Source of the DNA: Acidobacteriota bacterium
Lineage (GTDB): Bacteria > Acidobacteriota > Thermoanaerobaculia > Thermoanaerobaculales > Thermoanaerobaculaceae
Assembly (NCBI GenBank): GCA_003158745.1
Contig: PMLC01000163.1
Location: 106,382 to 170,381 of the forward strand
Reading direction: 5' to 3'
DNA length: 64,000 nucleotides
This document shows positions 8,034-16,642 of this stretch, in pieces (position 1 is the stretch's first letter; every line of letters starts with the position of its first letter). Under the pieces are notes generated by a model that was not told the DNA's origin, ran no database searches, and saw only the letters and a list, made by a program, of their open reading frames with translations. Position numbers and translations under genes: made by a program.

Positions 8034-9844
8034 CAGTCGAGCCCGTACTGCGACCGCCAGTCCACGTCGTCGCGCAGGGGTGGCTGCTCTTCCTTGAGCA
8101 ACACGCAGTCCTCCATCACCAGAGCGTCCATCTCCGTGCGCATGAAGCAGAGATAGGCGTCCTCGGGAGTGCATACGATCGGCTCACCGCGAACGTTGAA
8201 CGACGTGTTGACGACGATTCCGTACCCGGTCCGGCGTTTGAACGCTTCGATCACCTTGTAGAACTGGGGAAGGTCGTTGGCGTTCACGGTCTGGACGCGG
8301 GCCGAGTAGTCCACGTGAGTCACAGCGGGAATGTCGCTCCGCGGCACGTTGAGCTTCTCGATGCCGAACAGTGCCTCCTGCTCGGGCGTCATCGCAACGC
8401 GTCGATGCTGGCGAACCGGCGCGACCAGCAGCCTGTACGGCGACTCGCAGTCGAGGTCGAAGAACTCGCCCACGTCTTCCAGCAGACAGGCAGGGGCGAA
8501 CGGCCGGAACGACTCCCGGAACTTGATCTTGAGGTTCATCAGCGCTTGCATCTTGGGACTGCGCGCGTCACCCAGGATGCTGCGGGCGCCTAGCGCTCGG
8601 GGGCCAAACTCCATCCGTCCGGAGAGGAACCCGACGACCTTGTCCTGGGCGATCAGGTCAGCGACGCAGTCTGGTACCTCGGTATGGTCGTGACGCCGGT
8701 ATGGCAGTCCGCGCCGGCACAGCCAATCCTCGATCTTGTCGGTGCTGAAAGAGGGGCCGAGGTATGAGCCGCGCTGTCGGTCGCGCGGGCCCTCGACCCC
8801 CCGCGCGTTTTCGAGCACCTGGTGCCACGCGAACAGCGCCCCGCCCGCGTCACCCGCCGCCGGCTGGATCCAGAGCCGTTCAAAGGTCCCCTCGCGTAGA
8901 ATTTTGCCGTTCCCTACGCAGTTGAGCGCCACGCCGCCTGCCAGGCAGAGGTTGCGCTCGCCGGTCTCGCGCTTGACGTGCCGCGCCATGCGGAGCATCG
9001 CCTCCTCGGTGACCTCCTGTAGCGAGCGCGCCAGGTCCATCTCGCGCTGGGTGAGCGGCGATTCCGGTTTGCGCGGTGGTCCGCCGAACAGTTCGTGGAA
9101 CGCCCGTGAGGTCATGGTCAGACCCTGGCAGTAGCTAAAGTACTTCATGTTGAGCCGGAGCGAACCGTCGTTCTTGAGGTCCACCAGCTCATCGAGGATT
9201 TTCCCGACGTACTTCGGCTCGCCGTACGGCGCTAGGCCCATCACCTTGTACTCGCCCGAGTTGACCTTGAACCCCGTGTAGTACGTGAATGCCGTGTAGA
9301 GGAGGCCCAGGCTGTGCGGGAAACGCAGCTCGAACTTGAGATCCACCCGGTTGCCGTTGCCGACGCCCCACGACGCTGTGGCCCACTCGCCGACGCCATC
9401 CATCGTCAGGATGGCCGCCCGTTCGAACGGTGACGGGAAAAACGCCGAGGCGGCGTGGGCCTGGTGGTGTTCCGGAAAGACGACGTCGCCGCCGAAGCCC
9501 ACCTCCTTCTTAATCAACTCCCCCATCCAGAGCTTCTCCTTCAGCCACAGCGGCATCGCCTTGAGGAAGGAAGGTAGCCCTGCCGGCGCGAAGGCCAGGT
9601 AGGTTTCGAGCAGGCGTTCGAACTTGATCCAGGGTTTGTCGTAGAACGCGACCGCCGCGAGCTCGCCGGCCGAGATCCGCCCCGCTTCGAGGCAATAGGC
9701 CACGGCGCCGCGCGGGAACGAGTGATCGTGCCTCTTGCGCGTGAAGCGCTCCTCCTGCGCGGCCGCGACGATCTGGCCGTCTTGCACCAGACATGCCGCC
9801 GAATCGTGGTAGAAGGCGGATATCCCCAGGATGTTGGTGGCCAT
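8033..9844 (-). CDS. O-carbamoyltransferase (NodU/CmcH family)
   Basis: 603 residues, the usual length for the family. The N-terminal ASKHA-like domain starts ILGISAFYHDSAACLVQDGQ and includes ERFTRKRHDHSFP; HHQAHAASAFFPSPFERA supplies the metal-binding histidines. The C-terminal YrdC-like half carries CLAGGVALNCVGNGKI and GRMEFGPRALGARSIL, ending in the conserved VVNTSFNVRGEPIVCTPEDA. These enzymes move a carbamoyl group from carbamoyl phosphate via carbamoyl adenylate to a hydroxyl of a sugar or natural product. The first gene of a four-gene minus cassette. Given the glycosyltransferases just across the divergent promoter region, carbamoylation of a surface glycan is the likely role (inference). 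Confidence 0.9.
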   Translation of the reverse strand: MATNILGISAFYHDSAACLVQDGQIVAAAQEERFTRKRHDHSFPRGAVAYCLEAGRISAGELAAVAFYDKPWIKFERLLETYLAFAPAGLPSFLKAMPLWLKEKLWMGELIKKEVGFGGDVVFPEHHQAHAASAFFPSPFERAAILTMDGVGEWATASWGVGNGNRVDLKFELRFPHSLGLLYTAFTYYTGFKVNSGEYKVMGLAPYGEPKYVGKILDELVDLKNDGSLRLNMKYFSYCQGLTMTSRAFHELFGGPPRKPESPLTQREMDLARSLQEVTEEAMLRMARHVKRETGERNLCLAGGVALNCVGNGKILREGTFERLWIQPAAGDAGGALFAWHQVLENARGVEGPRDRQRGSYLGPSFSTDKIEDWLCRRGLPYRRHDHTEVPDCVADLIAQDKVVGFLSGRMEFGPRALGARSILGDARSPKMQALMNLKIKFRESFRPFAPACLLEDVGEFFDLDCESPYRLLVAPVRQHRRVAMTPEQEALFGIEKLNVPRSDIPAVTHVDYSARVQTVNANDLPQFYKVIEAFKRRTGYGIVVNTSFNVRGEPIVCTPEDAYLCFMRTEMDALVMEDCVLLKEEQPPLRDDVDWRSQYGLD

Positions 9845-10271
9845 GAACTCCCACGCCGACGGCGCTGTCCGCGAGCCAGCTTCTCGAATTAAGCTGACCG
9901 CATATCATAACCGACTGGCCTTCGCCCACGTTGGCGCCGCAGCGCGCCACACCGAAGTTCTCCCCGGCCAGCCTGCTTGAAGGGAGGCCCGGAGTTCACC
10001 TCGCTTGGCGTGGTCTTACCGTCAACCGCGTTGGCTTCCAATACGTGATTTGGTTCGGGCCAGATGCGGCGTTGCCCGCGGCTTGGCGACGCCGGTCCTC
10101 ATGCTCGAGGAATTAGTTATCGGAGAACGTGACATCATCTCGTGCCTCCCTCGCTTCAGGCCACCAAGTTGGCTCGTCTGGCGCGGTGTCCTCGTCATCG
10201 GCTTCCGGGTGCAGACCGGATTGGAGCAACCGGCCTGGGCGTCGAGGCCGGTTTGAACGTATGATTCGTGT
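9845..10271. other. Divergent promoter region, carbamoyltransferase cassette versus glycosyltransferases
   Basis: 427 nt with no credible gene. Near the minus-strand gene there is a 6-bp inverted repeat at 9877-9896 (CAGCTT, 8 nt, AAGCTG) and a minus-strand TATGAT at 9909-9904. Near the plus-strand gene there is a perfect 9-bp inverted repeat and a TATGAT box, listed separately. The middle (9930-10220) shows nothing I can name. Confidence 0.5.
10228..10265 (+). promoter_or_regulatory. Leaderless-type promoter with overlapping inverted repeat, glycosyltransferase operon
   Basis: TATGAT at 10260-10265 lies six bases before the ATG at 10272, so a transcript would begin at or next to the start codon. 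A perfect inverted repeat, AACCGGCCT (10228-10236) and AGGCCGGTT (10245-10253), covers roughly positions -44 to -19 relative to that start, where a repressor or activator would sit. No Shine-Dalgarno sequence precedes the ATG. Confidence 0.55.
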
Positions 10272-11150
10272 ATGGAGGAGGCCATCCGCAAGGGCGTGCT
10301 GGTGTCCATTGTCGTCCGGACAAAGGACCGGCCGAGGCTCCTGGCCGAAGCGCTGGCGAGCATCGCGGCGCAAACGTACCGCCCGGTGGAGGTGATCGTC
10401 GTCAACGATGGCGGAGAGGATGTCAGGGTTGTCACGACCGCTCTCGAAGGGCGCCTCGAGTTGCAGTTGGTGGATCTGCGCCGGGGACGAGGCCGATCAG
10501 CCGCCGCAAACGCCGGCATCGCCGCGGCTCGGGGCCCATGGATCGCGTTTCTCGACGACGACGATCTCCTGCTTCCGCACGGCATCGCGACGCTGATCGA
10601 GGCCTCGCAAGGGCTCGAGGTCGTCCCCTATGGACGAGTGGACGCGTACTTCCGTCGTGAGGACGCCGCCCCGCGATCGTTCCGAGTCTTCAACCGTCCC
10701 TTCGACCCCAATGCGCTTCTGTTCGAAAACTACATCCCCCTCAACGCCTGCCTGATTCCCGCCGAGACACTTCGCGGTATCGGAGGGGTGGACGAGCGGC
10801 TCGAGTGCTTCGAGGACTGGGACCTGTTCCTGCGCCTCTCCGACCGGGTGCGGTTCCGCCACGTGGATCGTCAAGTCGCCGAATACAGGATCTTCGACCA
10901 GGCGTTCATCACGGGCCGGGGGGGCCAGGAGCGCCAGCACCGTGGGCGTGTGGCCATCTTCACGAAACATGCGCACCGGTACACGCCGGAGGCCCTGAGC
11001 CGCATGCAGTACGCCGTCAAGACCGGGTCGGAGGAGTTGGTGGCGCTCGAAACCAGGCTCAAAGAGGTCGAGAGTGCTTTGCACGCGATCGAATCGTCTC
11101 GCGGCTGGCGTATGGTCCAGTGGGCGCGGAGGCTGCTGGGCCGTCGATGA
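10272..11150 (+). CDS. Family 2 glycosyltransferase
   Basis: 292 residues. GT-A fold: the N-terminal strand VSIVVRTKDRPRLLAEALAS, VEVIVVNDGGEDV, then the metal-binding acidic run WIAFLDDDDLLLP, and the acceptor-side motif RLECFEDWDLFLRL. The last 40 residues are a predicted coiled coil (EELVALETRLKEVESALHAI) ending in an arginine-rich tail, WRMVQWARRLLGRR, often seen in glycan-locus transferases. Its stop overlaps the start of the next gene (ATGA). A TATGAT box six bases upstream suggests it heads a leaderless operon. Donor and acceptor are unknown. Confidence 0.88.
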   Translation: MEEAIRKGVLVSIVVRTKDRPRLLAEALASIAAQTYRPVEVIVVNDGGEDVRVVTTALEGRLELQLVDLRRGRGRSAAANAGIAAARGPWIAFLDDDDLLLPHGIATLIEASQGLEVVPYGRVDAYFRREDAAPRSFRVFNRPFDPNALLFENYIPLNACLIPAETLRGIGGVDERLECFEDWDLFLRLSDRVRFRHVDRQVAEYRIFDQAFITGRGGQERQHRGRVAIFTKHAHRYTPEALSRMQYAVKTGSEELVALETRLKEVESALHAIESSRGWRMVQWARRLLGRR

Positions 11151-13528
11151 GCGCTTTGGGCCGGCCTCCTCTCGCCACGGTCGTCGTCGTGAACTTCAAC
11201 GGTCGCCACCACCTCGAGCGCTGCCTCCCGGCGCTCTTCGTTCCCACCCAGGTCGACTTCGAGGTTATCGTCGCGGACAACGGTTCGACCGACGAGAGCC
11301 TAGAATGGCTCGCGCAAAACTGGCCAGCAGTGCGGGTTCTGGTACTGGGCAAGAACCTCGGGTTCGGCGCCGCCAACGGCCGTGGAGTTGCCGCGGCGCG
11401 TGGCGAGTTCGTCGCATTCTTGAACAACGACACAGTCGTCGAGCCGGGCTGGCTTGCGGCGTTGCTCGAACCGCTGCAGGCCGATGCCGAGATTGCGGCG
11501 TCGTGCTCCACGCTTCGGCTCCTCGAACATCTCGGTCTCCTCAACGCCCGCGGCGGCGCGATGACGTCGCCCGGATACGGGTTCGACATCGACTTTATGG
11601 TCCCGATCGAGCGCGAGCCGGCCTGCGGAAGAAGCGGGCGCTGGCGCGACGTGCTCTTCCCGACCGCGGCCGCGATGGCCATGCGGCGGAGCGATTTCAT
11701 CGCCATCGGTGGCTTCGATCCCAAGATGTTCATGTACCACGAGGACGTTGATCTCGGGCTGCGCCTCTGGATTACGGGCCGCCGCGTCGTCGTGTGCGAC
11801 GACTCCATGGTCGCCCACGCGTTCGGGGGGACCTCGAGCCGCGCTCAGGGGTTCGCGTGGCGCGAGCGCCTCGGCATGCGCCACAACGTCCGGACACTGC
11901 TCAAGTGCTACAGCTTGGTCGGCCTCCTGCGTGCGGGCACGCAAATCGCCAGGATCTGGTGGATCCACCGCGCGGTCAGGCAGGCGATCTCCACCTGCTG
12001 CTGGAATCTGCTGCACCTCGGGTCAACTCTTCCGGAGCGACGACGGCTCCAGAGGCATAAGGTTCGGAGCGAGGAGGATCTGTACCGCAGAAGGCTGATA
12101 ACCGGTGTGGCCTGGCCCCCGGGTTCTCCGGAGCCGCCGGCTCCGGATGACCCGGCAACTGTAGCCGACTTGATCGTGACGCCCACCCTCCTGCCCGGCC
12201 AGCACTCCGCACTCGGTCGACTCGGCGCGGGCTGGTTCGCCCCTGAGAAGCTGGACGGCGAGACACTCCGCTGGACCTGCGGCTTGGCGAAGTGCACGCT
12301 GCGGGTCGCGCCGGAGCAGACCGGCCGCCTCGAAGCTGATGTGACATTCGGCCCCCAAGCCGAGGATGCAAACGTCACCTTGACCTGCAACGGCGCAACG
12401 ATCAATGCCACCGCTGGCAGCCAGTGGACCGCGGTTTCGGTGCCCGCCCGGTCCAACAGCCAAGGGCTCCTGCACGTTGCCATCACGACCCCGACGTGGA
12501 CGCCGCATGATCTCCTCGGAAACTCGGATTTCCGAACGCTCGGGTGTGCCGTCCGAGCCATTCGGTTCCGGCCCGTCGTAGCATCGTCCCGGAGCCCCGA
12601 ACCCACGGTCTCCGTGGTCATTCCCACGCACAACCGGTGGGCAACCCTCGAGGACACACTCTCCGCGCTCGCCCGCCAGACCTGCCGCCCTTTCGAGGTC
12701 GTCGTGGTGGATGACGGTTCAACGGACGGCACCTCGGACAACCTTCGAGCCTGGCACCGGAGAAACGCCACCGCCTTCGCGCTCATCGCGCTCTGGCAAG
12801 AGAACGCAAAACAGGGCAGGGCGCGAAACCTCGGTCTGCAAGCTGCACACGGCGAACTGGTCGTGCTTCTCGGGGATGACATCGTTCCAGAGCCGGACTT
12901 CCTTGCCACGCATGTAGCGGCGCACCTGCGCCTCGACGAGCCTGCCGCGGTCGTCGGCTTCACCGATTGGCATCGCGATCGGATGCTGGTCACGCCATTC
13001 CTCGAGTTTGTCAACGCCGACGGGCAGCAATTCGCGTATGGACACCTCGCGGACGGCAAGGAGTGCCCATACACCTGCTTCTACACGTCCAATATCTCGC
13101 TCCCCAAGGCGGTGCTTGGCAAGGAACCGTTCGACCCACGCTTCAAGTCGTACGGCTGGGAGGACGTCGAACTCGGATACCGTTTGTGCCGTCGCGGCTT
13201 GCGGATCATCTACTGCCGCGAGGCAATTGCGCGACACGCGCACCCGATGACCCTCCGGGAGTTCTTTCGCCGTCAGCGGCACGTCGGATCGACGGTTGAT
13301 GCTGTATTCGCCATTCATCCGGAGCTCGCGTCCGACCCCTACATGCCGCCGCTTCGGGCCGCCCTGAGCGTTCGCGTTCTCGGCGTGGCCCTGCCGATCC
13401 TCGTTCCATTGCTGAGCCTCTTGGACCGTCTCGGTGCGCGGCTGCCGGCGCGCCTCTACCGCGGTGCCTTGCTCGCTTCCTACTTCGGCGAACGCCACCG
13501 TCGCGCAGGCGAGGTCGCTCCGCCATGA
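11147..13528 (+). CDS. Bifunctional family 2 glycosyltransferase with internal beta domain
   Basis: 793 residues from the ATG at 11147, overlapping the preceding stop. First GT2 domain at about residues 8-250: TVVVVNFNGRHHLERCL, FEVIVADNGSTDESLEWL, VAFLNNDTVVEPGWL, FMYHEDVDLGLRL; this is the WbbL/rhamnosyltransferase-like group. Residues about 340-475 form a beta-rich module (GWFAPEKLDGETLRWTCG ... GNSDFRTLGCAVRAIRF) that looks like the jelly-roll domains of glycan-locus proteins. Second GT2 domain at about 485-720: VSVVIPTHNRWATLEDTLSA, VVVDDGSTDGT, LLGDDIVPEPDFLA, SYGWEDVELGYRL. It probably adds two sugars of one chain. The downstream overlap ATGATGG couples it to the next gene. Confidence 0.85.
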   Translation: MSALGRPPLATVVVVNFNGRHHLERCLPALFVPTQVDFEVIVADNGSTDESLEWLAQNWPAVRVLVLGKNLGFGAANGRGVAAARGEFVAFLNNDTVVEPGWLAALLEPLQADAEIAASCSTLRLLEHLGLLNARGGAMTSPGYGFDIDFMVPIEREPACGRSGRWRDVLFPTAAAMAMRRSDFIAIGGFDPKMFMYHEDVDLGLRLWITGRRVVVCDDSMVAHAFGGTSSRAQGFAWRERLGMRHNVRTLLKCYSLVGLLRAGTQIARIWWIHRAVRQAISTCCWNLLHLGSTLPERRRLQRHKVRSEEDLYRRRLITGVAWPPGSPEPPAPDDPATVADLIVTPTLLPGQHSALGRLGAGWFAPEKLDGETLRWTCGLAKCTLRVAPEQTGRLEADVTFGPQAEDANVTLTCNGATINATAGSQWTAVSVPARSNSQGLLHVAITTPTWTPHDLLGNSDFRTLGCAVRAIRFRPVVASSRSPEPTVSVVIPTHNRWATLEDTLSALARQTCRPFEVVVVDDGSTDGTSDNLRAWHRRNATAFALIALWQENAKQGRARNLGLQAAHGELVVLLGDDIVPEPDFLATHVAAHLRLDEPAAVVGFTDWHRDRMLVTPFLEFVNADGQQFAYGHLADGKECPYTCFYTSNISLPKAVLGKEPFDPRFKSYGWEDVELGYRLCRRGLRIIYCREAIARHAHPMTLREFFRRQRHVGSTVDAVFAIHPELASDPYMPPLRAALSVRVLGVALPILVPLLSLLDRLGARLPARLYRGALLASYFGERHRRAGEVAPP

Positions 13529-15087
13529 TGGCCGGACTGCTCGCGCGGCGCAGCTTCGCCTGGCTTGCCCATCCTGCTGCGCTACCCTCGAAGGTGCGGC
13601 GCTGGATGCGTCGTTGGCGCGCAACACAGACATACCGGGAGGCTCTCCGCGACGGTGAGTTGCTGGTCGAAGCCGGATCGCGCCCGGCCAGCGGTCTGAT
13701 CTCGGTGGCCATGCCGGTGTTCAACGTCTCCGAGGCCAACCTCCGCGCCGCTATCGAATCCGTCCGGTCTCAGAGCTGGCCCGATTGGGAACTCGTCGTA
13801 GTCGACGACGCTGCCCCGGACCCCCACGTCGCGAGGGTCCTCGCGGAGGCTGCCAGGGACCCACGCATCCGCGTCGTGCGACGGGCAACCAACGGTGGCG
13901 TCTCCGTGGCGAGCAACGAGGCCGTGGCGCAGGCGCGCGGCGAGTTCGTGGCGTTCTTGGACCACGACGACGAGCTCAACCCCCGAGCGCTCGAGCTCGT
14001 AGCACGCTTCCTCGGCCGTCACCCCGAGACCGATTGGCTCTTCACGGACGAGGACAAGCTCGACCAACGCGGTCGCCACTGCGAGCCCATCCTGAAGCCG
14101 GGATGGTCCCGCCACCTGCTGCTCGCGTTCAACCTCGTAAGCCACCTCAGGGTTGTGCGCCGCGCCGCGATCGACCGCGTCGGGGGTCACCGGCCCGGTT
14201 ACGACGGTGCGCAGGACTACGACCTCGCGCTGCGCGTTCTGGCTGCCGGAGGCCGCTTCGGCCACCTGCCGGGGCCGCTGTACCACTGGCGCGGGGTGCG
14301 CGGCTCGATGGCACGGCTGGCCTCCGCCAAGCCACGCGCCAATGCGCGGGCGGCTGCGGCCCTGCTGGAGCACGCGCGTGGGTTTCCACGTGGAGGCGAG
14401 GCGACCGTCGAAGTCCTGGTGGGCGCGGCGAGTTTCTTCCATACCCGGCGCGTCGCCGAAGACGGCCTCTCGCTCGCCGTGGCCGTTCGAAACCCTGGCG
14501 CGTTCGACCGAACCGACTGCCGACCGCACCCTGTGCATCCGTTGTCCGTGGATGACCTCTCGCCGGCGGCTCTGGTGGCGGCTGCCAGGTCCTCCTCCGC
14601 CGACGTCGTGCTCGTCCCTCCCGCAACCGGCATGATGACCGAGGAGGTCGCCGAGCTGCTTTCCCTCCTCCAGGTGCCGGGCACGGCCCTAGCGTGTGCG
14701 CGTCGTGTCAGAGGGCGTCGCGTCGAAGCCAGCGGCTGGGTGGCTACCGATCTGGGTGACATCGTCGACCCTTGGGCCGGCCTCGATGTCTCGGACCCTG
14801 GTTACCTCAACCTCGGGTTGGTCCCAGGACGCCGCGCGGTTCCTCCGCCGTCGGGGTGGGCCGCGTGGCGAGGGTCGTTGCTGGAGGCCTGGAACGCGGC
14901 TGGAGACGTGCCGAATCCGTGGCGCCTGCCGGTCGGCTGGGCCCGGCTCGAACTGGAGGTTGTGGCGACTCCGAGGGTCTCGCTGCCTTCGGCCTCCTCG
15001 GAATTCCACCGTCCGCCAGCGCCGGCCCCGGAAGAGCTGCCACGCTCCCCCGTCTCGGAACTCGCACGCCTGGGTCTGCTCCCGTAG
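13525..15087 (+). CDS. Family 2 glycosyltransferase
   Basis: 520 residues, starting inside the previous stop codon region (ATGA overlap). A 60-residue N-terminal extension rich in Arg and Trp precedes the GT-A domain: LISVAMPVFNVSEANLRAA, WELVVVDDAAPDP, then FVAFLDHDDELNPRALELV and WLFTDEDKLDQRGRHCEPIL, the signature of the O-antigen/teichoic-type family with the TDEDK motif. The acceptor motif YDGAQDYDLALRVL is present. The C-terminal 200 residues are only weakly similar to known folds and may be a second, degenerate domain. It is the last gene of the glycosyltransferase operon. Confidence 0.85.
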   Translation: MMAGLLARRSFAWLAHPAALPSKVRRWMRRWRATQTYREALRDGELLVEAGSRPASGLISVAMPVFNVSEANLRAAIESVRSQSWPDWELVVVDDAAPDPHVARVLAEAARDPRIRVVRRATNGGVSVASNEAVAQARGEFVAFLDHDDELNPRALELVARFLGRHPETDWLFTDEDKLDQRGRHCEPILKPGWSRHLLLAFNLVSHLRVVRRAAIDRVGGHRPGYDGAQDYDLALRVLAAGGRFGHLPGPLYHWRGVRGSMARLASAKPRANARAAAALLEHARGFPRGGEATVEVLVGAASFFHTRRVAEDGLSLAVAVRNPGAFDRTDCRPHPVHPLSVDDLSPAALVAAARSSSADVVLVPPATGMMTEEVAELLSLLQVPGTALACARRVRGRRVEASGWVATDLGDIVDPWAGLDVSDPGYLNLGLVPGRRAVPPPSGWAAWRGSLLEAWNAAGDVPNPWRLPVGWARLELEVVATPRVSLPSASSEFHRPPAPAPEELPRSPVSELARLGLLP

Positions 15088-15110
15088 AATTGCTGCCAGG
15101 GAGAGAGACC

Positions 15111-15398
15111 ATGCCCGAAGGCGAGAGCAAGATCAAGATCGTGGTGAGCGACCAACTGGCGCTCGGGACGTACGCCAACTTCGCGTCCATCGTGCACAAC
15201 TTCGCCGAATTCATCATCGACTACGGGCGGATCGTGCCGGGGCGGGAGGAGGTTCAAGTCGTCTCACGGATCGTGATGACGCCGGTCCATGCCAAGCAGC
15301 TCCTGCGCGCGCTCACCGAGAACGTGGCCATCTACGAGCGCAATTTCGGCGAGATCACCGAGGGTCCGAAGGGCGGCTCCGCAGCCCGAACGATGTAG
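15111..15398 (+). CDS. DUF3467 domain protein
   Basis: 95 residues from the ATG at 15111, with GGGAGAG upstream. The whole protein is the DUF3467 domain: IVVSDQLALGTYANFASIVH, NFAEFIIDYGRIVPG, SRIVMTPVHAKQLLRALTEN and a closing YERNFGEI. The family is small, cytosolic and of unknown function; sequence relatives occur in many bacterial phyla and archaea. A TAGAAT box at 15086-15091, overlapping the stop of the glycosyltransferase gene, could give it its own promoter. It is followed by a long inverted repeat. Confidence 0.85.
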   Translation: MPEGESKIKIVVSDQLALGTYANFASIVHNFAEFIIDYGRIVPGREEVQVVSRIVMTPVHAKQLLRALTENVAIYERNFGEITEGPKGGSAARTM

Positions 15399-15401
15399 TT
15401 C

Positions 15402-15552
15402 AGTGAAGAGTTGAGAGTGAACAGTGAAGAGTCAGCGACATAGCCCTTCTCTCGCGAACCGGACTCGCCCGGACCAACCGGCTGATGGCCCGAACAGAGA
15501 AGCGCGGCCCCTTGTCCCTCAACTCTTAACTCTTCACTCTCAACTCCGCACT
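15402..15552. repeat. Imperfect long inverted repeat between convergent genes
   Basis: The left arm (15402-15434) contains GAGTTGAGAGTGAA and the right arm (15518-15552) contains its complement TTCACTCTCAACTC. The arms match over about 20 bases almost perfectly and more loosely beyond that. An inner pair (CTTCTCT near 15444 and AGAGAAG near 15497) extends the fold. Each arm also contains sub-repeats of the GAGTTGAGAGT/GTGAAGAGT type. The element fills the space between the DUF3467 stop and the mnmA stop and could act as a two-way terminator, but no T run is seen. Its base composition (AG-rich arm, TC-rich arm) is unlike its surroundings. Confidence 0.7.
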
Positions 15553-16621
15553 AATCAGCCGAGACGATCCAGCCGCCGCCAAGCAAGCGATCTCCGTCGT
15601 AGCACACGGCTGCCTGGCCGGGGGCCGGAGCCATCACGGGCTCGACGAACTCCACGTCCGCCCCGCCACCGCCGTCCAACGTGACGACGGCCGGTTGTGC
15701 AGAGTGGCGCGACCGTATCTGGACCTGTGCATCCACGGTCCCTGGCTCGGCGGCGGCGAGCCAGTTCACGTCCCGGATGCGGAGCCGGCCCCGAAGCGCG
15801 TCGTCGCGCCGGCCCACCACGACGCGGTTCTCCTGGGGCCGTACCTCGATGACGTAAAACCTGCGAGTGCCTGGCAGACCAATGCCTCTGCGCTGACCAA
15901 TCGTGAAACGCTGGAAGCCGGCGTGGCGCCCGAGCACGTTTCCGGACCGATCGACCACGTCGCCCGGACCGGGGAGCCTATCGGCCGCCAGTTTCTGCAA
16001 TACGTCCATATACGACCCTCCCGCCGGAACGAAACACACTTCCTGGCTGTCCCTTCGATCGGCGTTCGGGAGCCCAACCGACCTGGCAAAGGCCCGCACC
16101 TCGTCCTTGCGCATGCCGCCTAGGGGGAACAGCACGCGGCCTAACTGCTCGGGCCTGAGGCCGAACAAGAAGTAGGACTGATCCCTCGCGACGTCCCTTC
16201 CGCGCAAGAGGACCGGACGATCGGCGCCTCGTTCGATCCGGGCGTAGTGCCCGGTCGCAAGGAACTCGGCTCCGAGTTGCGTTGCGATCGTGAGCAGCTC
16301 GCCGAACTTGAGGCTCGAATTACAGTGTGCGCACGGGAGAGGCGTCTCGCCGCTGAGGTACGACTCGACGAACGGTCGCAGCACCGCTTTCTCGAAGGAC
16401 ATCTCCATGTCGATGATGTAGTGCTGGATCCCGAGCCGATCGGCTACTTCGCGGGCCATGCCTATGTCGGCCGTGGAGCAGCACCGCGAGGCGCCGAGTC
16501 CCTCCCGAGAGAGGTCTGCGAGCTGCAGCGTGACCCCCACGACCTCGTGGCCCTCGCGCATCAGCAGGGCCGCAGCCGCCGCGGAGTCTACCCCTCCGGA
16601 TATCGCTACCAGGACTCTCAT
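15551..16621 (-). CDS. mnmA: tRNA-specific 2-thiouridylase MnmA
   Basis: 356 residues, normal length. The ATP PP-loop is VAISGGVDSAAAAALL at the N-terminus. The two catalytic cysteines are seen in PLPCAHCNSSLKFGELL and RRDSQEVCFVPAGGSYMDVL. RFTIGQRRGIGLPG and the C-terminal barrel with AVCYDGDRLLGGGWI complete the family pattern. MnmA puts sulfur on C2 of the wobble uridine in tRNAs for Lys, Glu and Gln. The gene is third in a minus-strand group behind a cysteine desulfurase, which could supply the persulfide directly, as YrvO does for MnmA in Bacillus subtilis. Confidence 0.95.
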   Translation of the reverse strand: MRVLVAISGGVDSAAAAALLMREGHEVVGVTLQLADLSREGLGASRCCSTADIGMAREVADRLGIQHYIIDMEMSFEKAVLRPFVESYLSGETPLPCAHCNSSLKFGELLTIATQLGAEFLATGHYARIERGADRPVLLRGRDVARDQSYFLFGLRPEQLGRVLFPLGGMRKDEVRAFARSVGLPNADRRDSQEVCFVPAGGSYMDVLQKLAADRLPGPGDVVDRSGNVLGRHAGFQRFTIGQRRGIGLPGTRRFYVIEVRPQENRVVVGRRDDALRGRLRIRDVNWLAAAEPGTVDAQVQIRSRHSAQPAVVTLDGGGGADVEFVEPVMAPAPGQAAVCYDGDRLLGGGWIVSAD

Positions 16622-16642
16622 CGCTGGTTCCGGGGCCGGTTC

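Noticed and set aside
10805-11146. Extension of the second glycosyltransferase to 10805
   Set aside because: It overlaps the upstream glycosyltransferase entirely in another frame; the ATGA overlap start at 11147 fits.
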